DNA of 64,000 nt from Moringa oleifera. Lineage: Eukaryota; Streptophyta; Magnoliopsida; Brassicales; Moringaceae. The stretch spans positions 5,642,001-5,706,000 of the forward strand of contig JAJFZO010000344.1 in the NCBI GenBank assembly GCA_021397835.1, read 5' to 3'. This document shows, one piece after another, positions 39,950 through 52,000 of this stretch. The notes under the pieces are model-generated. The model saw nothing but the letters and a program-made list of their open reading frames with translations, had not been told where the DNA came from and ran no database searches. The position numbers and the translations under genes were made by a program. Every line of letters begins with the position of its first letter. Positions within the stretch are counted from its first letter, which is position 1.

Positions 39950-40430
39950 CAATTTCCAGGTTTATATTGTTCAAGTCTGTGTAGCAAGATCTAAAGCTCT
40001 AAGTTAGTATTTTAATTTGTTTCTAAACTTGATTAAATCAAAACAAACTAGATGTAGTACTTAAGATACGATTCAAACTTCAGTAAGAGCTTGTCTTACA
40101 AAAATAAAACAAATAAACAACATTCATAACTGAACAATCTCATGATCTTAACCAAAAATATGAACTAAAAATAGAGCATCACAAGAAAGCCTATTGATTA
40201 AGCAATATATTACCAAATAAACAAAAGGACAAGAGATTTGTGTAGTTTGGTAAAGTGCTTACATCGACGACGAGCCTCTTTAAGCAACAGACTCCATTAA
40301 TCCACTAGGAATAAAGCCCAATCTAAAGTTTAACTCATACCCCTATCTTGTTACTTAATTTTTTTATTATTATTATTTTTCCTGTTTGAGTGAATGAGAA
40401 CAAAGAAAAGAATCTCAACTTATATGGGTT
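39950..40430. repeat. Diverged tandem duplication, copy 2
   Basis: Second copy of 38905-39480, same strand. It retains CTCATGATCTTAACCAAAAA, GAGCATCACAAG, AAAGTGCTTACA and AATCCACTAGG. It is shorter, with several deletions. Confidence 0.65.
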
Positions 40431-42874
40431 GCTACCACCATTAAATGATATGGTCAAGTCTTTGCACAATTGGTAATTTACACGCGCCAGCTCTTACTTC
40501 ACACTTTTGACACATTTTCTAGGCTTGAAAATGCTCACTCTTTCATTTATCCAAATGGCAGACCATATAAACAAGAGTATGTCATTTGGGTTTGGTTTCT
40601 AGCAACATCAATAGTAATAGTTTCTAACCTTTCCATAATTCAAAATGGTGTCTCATGGATAACTTTGATTATGCAAGTTAAGCTAGTTGAATGGGACTTA
40701 GAAAGTTTAGGGCTTCTAAGCATATTTGGTACCACGCCTATTAATGTTTAATTTCTTTTTATGTTATATCATTTTAGTTTGGAGAACCAAGCATTATTTA
40801 TTAAGCAATATCTCATGCTCTTAAAGAAACTTCATAAATAAGGAATCAAATAGAAAAGATTTGATTTTTTGATAATTCATTTATAAGAAGATAAGAATTG
40901 AGTCTTTCCTATTACAAAATTTTTTTCATACCAACAATTAGGTATTGTGTTGTGATGAACTCTAATAGGTTCTTACATGGCACCATCAAATGATACAAGT
41001 TTTAGATAAGAATCTACAATACACTAGAACGCCCTGATGTCTGTCAATCTTTAGTATATCTATCATAATATTTTTCATCTTTATCTGTTTTCATGATCTT
41101 AATTTGCTTTTCACGTTACTTTTTTATTTGTATCTTTAGAATTTTAAAAAACATGTAGTGCTTCATTCTTGTTATGAAGCATGTAGAGATACATGCATCA
41201 TAAGTAATCATCTATTAAAGAAATGAAGTATTTTGAGCAATATAAGTTCATGTTTGAATTACAAGTACCTTATCTTTTGATGTCCAACATGTTTGTGCAC
41301 CTGTTGGTATTTTTTTTTTTGGACGACTTATTAGTTTGTTTTTCTTATACAAATCTTAAAATTAATAAAATTCAAAGTATTAAATACTCCATTTGCCAAG
41401 CTCTTAAATCTTTTTATGGAGACATGTCTTATTTTTTAATGCCATGCACGACATAAATGAATATTCATTCATAATGTATCATTTAACACCACTTTGAAAA
41501 TGTACAGCATTATAGGGAGTATCATTTTGCAAATTAATATAGAAAAGAACATCAAATAATGTACCATTTTAACAAAATTAGATTTATAAAATAAACTAAA
41601 AGGTGTCTTTGAAAAGTTAAAAGAATAACTAAAAAAAAGTCTTAAAATTGAAAATAAATTACAATAATTAAGTCAATTAATTAATAAGTTATATCTTAAT
41701 TAACTGGAAATCAAAATTTCAAATTAAAATTAAAAATTTTAGCAAAATAGGAATGATGCAAAAGGCAAGAAGGGAAAAAGGGACATTTTGGGGAGAGAGA
41801 GGGTGTAGACCCCATAATTGAACACCAAAAAGGAAGAGCATAAACACCAAAAAAGAAAGGGAAAGGCAACAAAAAATGGTAAAGTTGTCAGTCAAAGCCT
41901 GATACCTCATAGAATTGTTAACACTGAAATAAAAAAGTACAACGTCCATTCAAGTTCCACAGCCTGTGCTCTTAGCCCTCTGTGTGTGTGCGTTGTTAAT
42001 GAATCATCATGCACCAACCACGTGAGCCACCATCTCTAGCTGGATTATCCTGTGGGGCTCTGGGGCCACTGTTCCTCAGAATCTGTTTTCTTTGCTGTAC
42101 AGAACTTGTACTTTGGTTCTTTTTTCTTTTCTTTTTGATTTTCTTGGGTTTTCCCCTCTCTCTCTATATGGGGCCAACTAAAGATCTACTCCAACTCAGT
42201 TTTGCAGGGAAGGGGACCAAACTTTGCAGCAGAAGCCAACAAGTACAGCTAAAAGAGAAGATTCAGCCTTTGAGACAGCTTCATGCAGTAAAAGCATGGC
42301 CTGTTTGGATTCCTTGAAATGTTAGGGAGCACTGCAAAGAAAATCCAAAAAAAAAAAAAAAGAAGGAAGATTAAATCAAATGTTGAACCCACTTGTGCAA
42401 ATGAGAAAGTACACAGTGAAAAAAAGCAGACACTAGTGAATAACAGATCCAAAGCTAAATAAATAAGCAAGATGTCTCACAATCAAGAAGAACAAGTTTT
42501 CATAAATGTTCAAAAAATTCTCAGGCAATTGCAGAAAATTCATAACCGTAATAGCAAATCAGGAAATTTCTAAGGGCTTACCTGGAAGCATTAATTCATG
42601 CCAAACAAAACAAGCCACCGTTGCCTCTTGAACTTTTTTTCCCGCTTGCACTAGAATCCATATCTCCAAGTCACATAAGCCAAGTCACCTGGATTTCAAA
42701 ATGCAGAACGGAGTCACTGTTGATGATGTATATGGTTCAATATCAAGAAGATGGTGACAAAAACAAAACAGTAGCATTAAGAACAACAGAGAAGAAAAAT
42801 GGAATCAAGTCTTTGCACATTTTTCAACATCTCTGCTTTCACAGTTTCGTGATCCAGATATCAAGAGCTGTGGT

Positions 42875-42959
42875 TTGGTAGGGGATGATGCTGCACACTT
42901 CCCCCTTTTGCATGAGCCCTGTAATGCAAATTCTGCATGCAAGCATCCATCCCTGCCAA
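42875..42959. ncRNA. Candidate miRNA-like hairpin (orientation unknown)
   Basis: The left arm 42875-42895 (TTGGTAGGGGATGATGCTGCA) pairs with the right arm 42938-42959 (read on the opposite strand as TTGGCAGGGATGGATGCTTGCA cut to the arm) over about 20 base pairs with three single-base bulges and one G-T wobble. An inner stem TTTGCAT/ATGCAAA (907-913 with 924-930) closes a 10-base loop. Arm length, few bulges and loop size suit a plant miRNA precursor. I recognise no known miRNA in either arm, and either strand could be transcribed. Confidence 0.25.
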
Positions 42960-44397
42960 TTTGATGACATTAAGCACGTATCGTTCTTTCGAAGCTTCTC
43001 AGTTCATCGAAGTTTAGCAGCAAAAACAAGCCAAGTTTTCACTGTCAAATCAACATACCCCTGATCACTCTTCGTTGTTGAGAAAAGCTTGAAGTGGAAA
43101 GAAAGCTCACCATCTCATATTTATATACAGCAAATACCATCATTTCTGGCAAAACAGTACATTCTACCAGTGCATCAATGCCTTGGTAAGAAAGATTCTA
43201 AAGGAGTTGTTAACACTGCAAATAATAGAAATTTAAGACTTACCTGCAAAAATCAATCATTTTCAACAAGAACTTTTTGGATATTAATGTGTGGCACCAC
43301 GATGAAACCATGAGCTGCGTTAAAATTTTGTTGTCACTGATGCTGCATCATCAACAGTTATGAGAGTAAACAAACAGGTGTATAAAAGAGGGTAAGTTCA
43401 TTATATAAGAAGTAGCCATCAATGATCGCACAGAGTGATGAAGAGCAAATAACAATGCATAATCCTCATCCAAGTTCATCAAGCGAAAAAAGATTTGGAA
43501 AATGAAAATGCTGGTTATCCTGGGCTAATAAACTGGTGGAACTTTAACTTGCACCAATTAAGAAAGTAATTCTGACAAGAAACTAAGCTCAGTCTAATTA
43601 TGCTGGATGGAGAGAAGGAAACTGCTGGAAAACACCCAACTTCAGTGTGGAAAGGCTAACTTACTTGGTGCCTTATGAACAGATGATCAGGATGCAGTAA
43701 TTCAGAGTGAAAACGGAGCTAAGAAACAAGAGACTAAGCTTCATCCAAAAGCAGTGCAGAAGAGACAACCCTAAATGATATGACCCAGCTACACCATCAT
43801 GAATGCTAATTAACTGATTGCACATAATCAATAGAGGACAAGCCAACAAGAAAAGGAGACTCTATAATTTAGTAAAATAGCTCTATTTAACGAGGTAATA
43901 TCCTCTTGCAAACTATAAGCAGTCCAACAAATGATAAGAATACAAAATGAAAATTCAGAGTTCCAAAGTCATTTATTCCTCTCCAGCTGAGTTCTTCCGA
44001 AAGGAAACATCATAATATCTTTGGGGATGACATCAAGGCAAGGGAATGGTAACACTTCCAGAATTTCAAAAATCACTCAGGTGCTATCATCATCTTACTA
44101 TGAGGTGTGCATACTGTAGTAGCAAATAAGACTTCTGTTGTCACTAATGAGTTAGTAACTTTACATATTTGTATTTATTTATTGTAGAAACACTTTTCTT
44201 TTTCTTTTCTGAATTGTTTCTTATTAATAAATACTTTGACTCTACATGTACGGTCCGTTAGGATTACCTTTGTACATTTTCCATATAATTCAATTAATTT
44301 GGAATGTTAACCAGCTTTACTAGTTGTCCTTATTCAATTTTCAGAGGTTGTTACCTTAGAAAGCACCTAAAAGTGTCCAAATATCACCTTTTCATTT

Positions 44398-44448
44398 CTT
44401 CCACTGTGGATCTTTTTTTTTTTTTGAGTAGCTTCCACTGTGGATCTT
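44398..44448. repeat. 17-bp direct repeats flanking a poly(T) insert
   Basis: CTTCCACTGTGGATCTT occurs at 44398-44414 and again, identically, at 44432-44448. The 17 bases between are eleven T plus GAGTAG. This looks like a target-site duplication around an extremely short poly(A)-tailed retroinsertion, or a local template-switch event. Confidence 0.7.
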
Positions 44449-45360
44449 ACCATATAGTCAGTATACAAGTTAGTGATCCCCATCTCTTTTTCTTACATTG
44501 CTTCATCGTACTAGATGCTTTCTGAACTTCAGCAAGAGAAAATGCCAGACGAGTAGTGCCTGGAATTTCAAGGCTTATATAGTTTGCCACAGAGGATAAA
44601 CGTCATACCCTAAACCTTTGCCATTAACTTAGCTGAGTAGTCTACAATCCAACAAACCCATGCACATAAGTCAGATTTAACAAAGTCTAAGAACACAAAA
44701 CTACTTTTCACTAATTAACACCAATTCAATCACGACAAACTGCAGGCTTGACAATAATAGGTAATGCAAACAGCAGGGAGTTTAAGAATATATAGGTATT
44801 GAATTAACATGTAATCTGAAAATTTTCCATACATCCAAAGAACAAGCCACAGACTGGCAGAAAATAACAGGTTTCATCTTTTTACTGATTGAGAGAAGGA
44901 TTTTAAGCTATCTGGAAATAATTGTCAAGAAATCAATAATAGTGAAACCCATAGCACAATTATGGCATGAAATTTACTCTTTTTGCAAACATGCAAAACA
45001 GCCTGAAAATGTACCAGCACTTTAGATTATTCAACTATACCAGTTCTACATGATGCCAACCTTAGATAAAATTCTTCATGGTGACCAAACCAAGACAGAC
45101 CCTCTACATCAGAAAAGAAAAAGGAAACAGCAAAAAAGAGACACAAAGCACTGAAACTAAACAAAACTACAAGTTGAGTAAATCCCCAGACATCCTTCTA
45201 AAACTGTATCTACTGATCTAAATTTAAAACACAAATTTTCCCCAGAAGGAAGGCAGAGATTACCCACTATCCAGAGTCCCTTCTCTTTGAGAAGCCATTG
45301 TTGTCTATTAAAGTATAAAGGCTTCATGCAGTAAAGTTGGTTTCAGCAAACCCAGACATC

Positions 45361-46800
45361 TCAGCATCCCATGACGGCACAATTATACACAAAACTGCCT
45401 GAGGGCTTTGTCGCAAGCAAGTTCCACTCAGGTGGGCCTTCATTTGGAACCCAAGAGTTGAGCTCAATCATCCCTCCAACTAAAGTCCTAGGACCACCAA
45501 TAACAATTAAACGATCTCCACATGCCCTAAATGCCATCCCCCAACCATTCATTGATGATGCTCGCTCAGGCAATCTCCCAAGTGTGATCCACAAGTTCCT
45601 CTGTTTGTCATATTTCCGCACCTCCTGCAGTGCATAGTCAGCAGCATACAGCTCGTTCTTGACAACTGCAACCAAAGGAGGTGCCTCAAATGTAACAGTT
45701 ACATCAGCTGCTCCAGCCCCTCCATCTCGTGGTGGGAACATGTCAGGTATCTCAGTCCATGTTCTCTCCTTCAAATCATAAACCTCCCCACATGTAAGCA
45801 TTTTTGAATTGCCCACCCCAATTCCGCCAATAACATAGAACTTCCCATCCATAAATATGCCGGAGCACATTTTCCTTGCTCTATTCATGCTTGGAATAGT
45901 CACCCACTGGCCGGTTTCTGAATTATAGAGTTCAGCTGAGCCCAAAATGTTGCCACATGGATCACAACCACCAGCTATAATTGCAATTTCTCCAAGACTT
46001 GCAGAGCCAAACAAACACCTGGGTGTATTCATCCTCATACCAGATGACCATGTGTTGGTCAGAATACTGTATTTATAAATAACATGTGATGTTATTTCCT
46101 TGCCAAAAACAAGAAGTTCGGTACCAACAGCCAATGACTCCTTATCCGAACACATGAAGCATTCATTTGTAGTCATTCTAGGCAAATGCATCCACCTACC
46201 GCGATTAGGATCAAAAACCTCCCATTCCAAGAGGCTGCAAGAGAAGTAAACCCAATGCTCAATGACACCCATCTGCCGCCGCAGCCTATAGAGCTCACCA
46301 CTCCTGATAAGAGAGTGGAAGCCCCGATTCAACGATGCAATTGCACCATAATCAGACCTTGAGCAGTGAAGGAGACAGTTGATAGAGATGTCTCGTCCAA
46401 GTCTGTAGATGAGTGAACTCAATTCTGGCCCATATTCAGCTTCAGGCTCAACTACATGCTCAGCTCCTCGCTCAGGTACGCGCTCAGGTACATGCTCTTG
46501 CTCAGGTACACGCTCAGCTTCCTGCTCGGCTCCATGCTCAGCTTCGACCTCAGCTACATGCTGGTCATCTGGTTGGTCAGTTATGACAAGCGAAAAATCT
46601 TGCAAATCTTCCATTTCATCTCCCTCCTGGACTTCTAATCTCCTGGAAACATTTCTTGTTAGATGTTCTTGCCCAGCCTCCATTTGACGCTTACTGTTTG
46701 AGTGCTCAATGACACAGTGAGTACTGTAAATCCACTTGCTCTCTTGCTCACAGGGCTTTGGCAATTCTCTCGAGATAAGATAAGAAGGGCCCTCCAACAT
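45361..46800 (-). CDS. SKIP11: F-box/kelch-repeat protein, SKIP11 group
   Basis: One uninterrupted coding exon of 479 residues. The N-terminus MLEGPSYLISRELP..CEQESKWIY is the hallmark of the SKIP11/At1g74510 group. An acidic repeat (residues 81-126, rich in AE, PE and GAE) follows; it is encoded by a degenerate 12-base minisatellite. The F-box is at about 127-173 (SSLIYRLGRDISINCLLHC), ending before RRQMGVIEHWVYFSC. Kelch repeats fill about 195-475 with the double-Gly motifs IIAGGCD, YVIGGIG and IVIGGP and Tyr/Trp spacing such as ELYNSETGQW and EVYDLKERTW. The C-terminus ends NCAVMGC. Such proteins give SCF ubiquitin ligases their substrate specificity; the substrate here is unknown. A 5' UTR intron is likely: a donor-like GTGAGT lies at about 47636 on the minus strand, next to a CT-rich leader. 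Confidence 0.93.
   Translation of the reverse strand: MLEGPSYLISRELPKPCEQESKWIYSTHCVIEHSNSKRQMEAGQEHLTRNVSRRLEVQEGDEMEDLQDFSLVITDQPDDQHVAEVEAEHGAEQEAERVPEQEHVPERVPERGAEHVVEPEAEYGPELSSLIYRLGRDISINCLLHCSRSDYGAIASLNRGFHSLIRSGELYRLRRQMGVIEHWVYFSCSLLEWEVFDPNRGRWMHLPRMTTNECFMCSDKESLAVGTELLVFGKEITSHVIYKYSILTNTWSSGMRMNTPRCLFGSASLGEIAIIAGGCDPCGNILGSAELYNSETGQWVTIPSMNRARKMCSGIFMDGKFYVIGGIGVGNSKMLTCGEVYDLKERTWTEIPDMFPPRDGGAGAADVTVTFEAPPLVAVVKNELYAADYALQEVRKYDKQRNLWITLGRLPERASSMNGWGMAFRACGDRLIVIGGPRTLVGGMIELNSWVPNEGPPEWNLLATKPSGSFVYNCAVMGC
46432..46562 (-). repeat. Coding minisatellite, about 12-bp unit, in the F-box gene
   Basis: On the plus strand the unit reads GCTCAGGTACAC or close variants (GCTCAGCTTCCT, GCTCGGCTCCAT), repeated about ten times. 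The reading frame is kept because unit lengths are multiples of three. It encodes the acidic Ala/Glu/Pro/Val-rich run before the F-box. Confidence 0.85.
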
Positions 46801-47830
46801 GCTGCTGGGGTTATAAAACCCAGCTCTTCCTTGTCATAATGGAAATGCAAAATTAAACAGTGAACAAAGGAAATGACATCCCTTTTGTGGAGATATATGA
46901 TGACTGCATAAAGAAAAACACACTTTTTCAGGAAAAAAAAAAGTGATCATGTTAAGGAATCATGACATCAATTGAGCAAAATGACGCAAATCCCACAAAT
47001 TCAGAAAAGCAATGAACCCAATTAAACCAAAAAAAAAAAAAAACTTTTTGAACCATTGAATACTTTGTCACTCTAAATTTTGCAAGATTAATATATACAT
47101 AAACAAACAAACACAACACTGCCATTTACCTTTTAAAAGATCATATACATTACCTATCATCAAGAACTCTATATAAGATAAAAATAATCGAAAAGGGAAA
47201 ATCATCACACAGAAAGCAAAGCTCTCAAACAATTAAACATTTCAAAAAAAACAGAAGGCCATAGTCCACTCGAATAAGAAAGAAGAACTACAAAAACCAG
47301 ATCTCCAAATCCATTGCAATACATAAATACAAAAAGAAAACAAATTTTTGAACTCCTAAATCACACGTTGCACGATAATCTCAATCTCAATAGTCAGCCA
47401 AATCTAATTGCTCATATACTTTTCCCTCTAAAAAAGAAAACTATATGAACAAAGATCGGCCTGCACCAGAAATCAATACCATTTCACAGAAAACTCTTTC
47501 TATCTCCTTACCTGCAACAGCAGAAACGAAATCTCTTCCAAAAAACTCCAAAAAAATAAAGCATGAAAAAAAAAAAAAACATGAAGAGAGAGCTAGAAAC
47601 AAAATATAGAGAAAAGAACGAGAGAGAACAACTCACGAATTGGATAAGAACCCCTTGAGTTTTTGCTTCCCTCCTGCTTCAATTCTCTGTGGGAATCAAA
47701 AACCCAGTTGCTGTTTCTCTCTCTAGATTCTCTCTCCCTCTCTAGATTCTCTCTTCGTTCTCTCCTCTATCTCTCTCTTTCTTTCTCTCTCTCTCTCTCT
47801 CTGAGCTGTGGTGAGAGAGTATTATATTGA
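46801..47830 (-). promoter_or_regulatory. Probable 5' UTR, leader intron and core promoter of the F-box/kelch gene
   Basis: The stretch 47640-47810 is rich in GA on the coding strand, with a (CT)n microsatellite at about 47785-47802. A donor-like GTGAGT at about 47636 on the minus strand would start a leader intron ending shortly before the ATG. Exact ends cannot be set without transcripts. A G-box CACGTG lies further upstream at 48037-48042. Confidence 0.4.
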
Positions 47831-48977
47831 GCTGTGTTAAGTAAAAATTGATTTATAGTGGATTTATATAAAGGACAGAAAATGAATTTTTTATTAATTT
47901 TAAGGGAAAGGGCAGAGAGAGATGGTGGGGCCTACAACGGTTAAGGCAACGGCGAGGGTACTCAGGTAATTTCATCATTCGGGATTCCGGCCCCAATGGA
48001 GAGAGAAAGAACCGAAACCGCTAACGGCCGTTTCTGCACGTGTTCCCACTCGCCCCATGCTTTGGACAAGTAAGCTTCTTGTGCGTTTTTGGGTATCTTT
48101 CTCTCTCTTTCTTTACCTTTCTCTCCTTTTTCTCTTTCCTTTCTTCTCTTTACAGATCAATAGGTTAATTAGTATAAATTAGTTAGTTTTCTTTAACTAA
48201 ATTCGGATTAATCACTTTTGGAATATTTCTGAATTTTATAATTTTTAAATAAAATAATTATTTGAAATATAATATATTTCACATTATAGCATCCTCAAAT
48301 TTTTTTAAAAAATAATTAAAATAGAGAGAAAGCATAGAAGGACATAACCATTAAATTTTTTACCCAAATTGATGATCCATAACACATATTATATTTTAAT
48401 ATATGTGTATTAAAAAATTATAAAATATAAAATATAAAATTATTAATAATTATTAAAAATAATACTTATTTTTTTAAAATAAGATATAAAATATTAATAT
48501 TTTAAATATTAAAAAATATAAATATTTATATCTCAAATATTAAAAAGATACGAATATTTATATCACAAATATTCATATCGATTCAAATCTCGAATATTTG
48601 TATGAAAAAATTATGATTTTGTGTTTTTAATTTTATTTAATGAGACTTATCGTTTTTATATAACTGTCAAAATTTGTCGTTTCAAAAATAATATCAATTG
48701 TCAATTTTTAAAATAAAAAATATGTATAATATTAATTAATTGAATGTGTTCGTGAAATACTAAAAAAAAATTATCGTATCAAATACATCGATAATTTTCA
48801 ATCATATTTTATTTATGATCGATTTTAAAAATATAAGTTTTTTATATAATTCTCAAAGTATATATTTTTCACCTTAATTAACTAGATAAATTGCATTATA
48901 TTTCATTAATTATTATTATTATTTTCAAATAATTAAATAAACGAAATAAAAAATTAAAATTTAAATATTCTCTTGAA

Positions 48978-49037
48978 GGGATTAGTGTAATTGTAAAGGG
49001 GTTACTGTAATTATAAAAAGATTAGTGCAATTGCAAA
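48978..49037. repeat. Three-copy 20-bp tandem repeat
   Basis: Three consecutive 20-base units of the form GGGATTAGTGTAATTGTAAA, GGGGTTACTGTAATTATAAA and AAGATTAGTGCAATTGCAAA. Function is unknown. Confidence 0.8.
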
Positions 49038-52000
49038 AGCTAACCATGGTTTGTATTTAACCACAAGGCATTATTTACAGCAGTCAAAACTTCTTAAATA
49101 CCATTAAATGAACAATAAATATAAGAAAACAAAAGGTGTTGACTGTAAAATAAAAAGAGAGAATTGACCAATATGACCTAAATCGGTTTCTAATTCCCCA
49201 TCTTACCCCTAACAGAAAACTGAGAATCCTTCCCCTTTGGCGTCTTCCCCCCCCCCCGGAGATTATGCATAACCCACAGCATTCACACTACAGTGTGCAT
49301 TTTCTCGTGGCCTGCATTCACTGTCTTTGTCATCTTCTTCCTTCTTTTTCTCCTTTTTGTTGCTTTGCCACTCAATACCCCAAGTCATCACCGTCGGATC
49401 AAACCCTTAACGCCCGCAAATTAATGGTCTTTTCTCAGCTTTCTGAGAAGTCTAAAGGAGGCAGTAAAAGAACCAAAAAGGTTCAAGCAAGCTATAAAGA
49501 CACACGGTGGCATGCCATGCCAAAGCCAAACCCAGTGCTCTCAACGTGAGCCCAGGGAGGAAAGCAGGGAGATGATGAAATGTGTGCGATGGCTACTGGC
49601 GTTAGAGAGAGAGAAGAGAGAGAATAAATTTGACTTTAGAGTGTAGAATTTTGCTAATTGTATGTGCATTTTCTCGCGACAACAGCATGTTTTAGGGGAA
49701 AAAGGCATTAATTAGAATAAGGAGAAAAAGATAAAGTAAAACCATTATTAAGAATATAAGCATCTCTCCCATGGAAACCAACATGAATTGAAGGAGAAGT
49801 CTTAATTAGGGTTTTCATGCTCAATTACCATGAACTTAGTTTGACCCAAAAAAAAAACCCTAAATTCGTAAATGATGCAATTAACTTAATTTATCAAATC
49901 AGACATATACATAGCACAACAAAAGATCACTAGATGACCAACTATACTATATGACATGAACAAATTAATAACTTCAAAATTATATATTCTCTCAAAGTCA
50001 TATTAGAATTTTTTTTAATTTTTTATCTGTTAATCGAATTCTTTAATGTAAATATTTTAATTATAGAAAATATATATGTTAAATAGTTTAACGATCAATT
50101 AGTTGATTGCTATCATGGTCTCATTGCATACCCACCATGGCTCGCAAGTCTATCTCACCTAAAAAAGAGGAAATATAAGCATTGATTGAACAAGTTTAGG
50201 TGATTGTTGCCAATGAAGTACACATGACATGGAGAAGAAGCTTAATTGATATCATTATTAATCAAGGGACAAGGCTGTTGGGTGATTAGTATCAGTGTTA
50301 ATTAAGCCACTTTGAGAGAAGAATCTCCTGTACACATAGCATGCATATTGCATCAGATGCTATATATATATATATATTTGAATTGGGTTTAATGGATTGT
50401 GCATTTTGTTAATTTGATTGCCATTGCTTTTTTGAATTGACAATAACGTAAGTTCTTAGAGAATAAAACACATAGCTTTTCGGGTCTTTTTTTTTAATCT
50501 TTTCTGATCATTGAAAACGACTGGAAAGCTAACTAGGATTGTTAGTTCATGTATTTAATTAATTTCATGTGTAACAGTTTAGGAGAGGCAAATGTGATTA
50601 GGCCACTAAGCCACCTTTTAATTATATGCCTTGCCCTCTATTTCAGTCTTTTCACCGGAACCAAACCTTTTAGGCCTCAAGCTTCTTGTGCATGAACCAT
50701 GTGAATTCTTCAACCTCATCACCTTATTCATGCTTCAACGCAGAATATCAAAACAAAAATAGAAAAAGAGAAAAAATCTAACTCTTTTGAATTGAAAAAT
50801 AACAAGAATTCAAAAATGGTCTTCCTTTAATTAATTAATTTGGTTTTCCTTGATAGAGTATATAATCCTTCTTGTTCAGCATCATATATAGCAAAAAAAA
50901 AAGTTGTTTGGTTGCTGAGAAAATTCCATGCAAATAACCTCTTTCCATTTTATGACAGTCAATTGGCTAAGTTAATTACAAACTAACAAGGGAAAAAAAA
51001 ATTAATTTCGTGGATAATACTGATACGTATCTCTGTAAAACAATCATTAAAATGATCATATATATAGAAAAAAATATTAATCCTATATCAAGTTTGATAT
51101 CATGATTTGGATCGCCACAAGAGAACCAATTTTAGCCCGAGACATGATCATTAATTAAGCCGTTTTCCATCTAGTCTTATTAGGATCAAAGAACCCTACA
51201 GCTTTCAAACAATTTGTGAGGATCACATCCAATCAGTCGGGTATCAGTAATCTCAAGCCTAAATCTGATCAACCGTGTAAGGATCATAGAAAGATATCTA
51301 ACTAAAATCCGAAGGCAACTGCTACCGGAGACTACAGCTGTGCCCTAACTCATGTTCCTCGAGAAAAAAATATCATGAATAAGCTAATCCCTTAATTAGG
51401 CCTCAATCAATTATTTAATGCCATCTATAAGCACATATTTATACAGGCTGAATAGACAAAGAAAAATCCAAACTCGATTAAGCCTACAAAGATACACGTA
51501 GTAATACAACTCATGATATCCACATTTAATTTTTAATGAAAAACTAAGACCACTACCTTATGACAAATTAAGTATATTTTAATTGGCTAAGCAAAATGGG
51601 CAGGCATGTGAGACAAGCAGAAACACGTAGGAAAGCATCAAGATAAGATTTGAAATCAGGTGTTTTATGCCAATTAACTTTTTTTCCCTTTGATTTTTAT
51701 AGTATCCCTACTTCCGCGTGTTGCCCAAGTGGAAAAGATTAATTATCCTAATGATGCCTTACTTAATTAACAGGCCTTAATAAACGAAATGAAAGGCTAA
51801 GAAATTATGGAACCCAAAGTAACTGCCGATAGAATTAGGTACGCCGAAAACTCATCACCCAGCATCATATCACTATATACTCGTTGTGCATTGACCATAA
51901 ATTATATGATTTTATGTATAATTAGCATAAGGTATTGTATTAATTATGTCTTAATTTTGCTGGCTGAAAATTAAGCTACCAACTACCGGTAACCAATTGT

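Larger units (their letters stand above)
35453..41700. other. AT-rich intergenic region with decayed repeats
   Basis: The first 300 bases are the MAG2 promoter side and carry GGGCT/GCCCA motifs at about 35657, 35679 and 35714 that resemble site II elements. Beyond 35.8 kb the DNA is AT-rich and gene-free. It holds a GA microsatellite (about 36474-36496), a G-run at about 37336-37352, and a duplicated segment at 38.9-40.4 kb. A frame near 37844-38086 reads a little like decayed transposon protein but matches nothing I can name. Confidence 0.6.
41701..45360. other. GC-balanced non-coding stretch downstream of the F-box gene
   Basis: This 3.6-kb region is clearly less AT-rich than its left neighbour but has no long or family-like open frame. 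The right part should hold the 3' UTR of the F-box/kelch gene. It contains a miRNA-like hairpin at 42875-42959 and a 17-base direct repeat around a poly(T) at 44398-44448. An unannotated non-coding transcript is possible but unproven. Confidence 0.4.

Noticed and set aside
42884..42896. miR172-like GATGATGCTGCA
   Set aside because: Only the 3' half matches; the 5' seed AGAATCTT is absent and the opposite arm does not fit miR172*.
45371..46687. Plus-strand open frames across the F-box/kelch gene, including a Ser/Thr/Cys-rich repeat
   Set aside because: They are antisense shadows; the repeat is only the complement of the coding minisatellite.
49265..49549. 94-codon open frame with a hydrophobic, Cys/His-rich start
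   Set aside because: No recognised domain, no clear splice partners, odd composition and no supporting context beyond moderate GC content.
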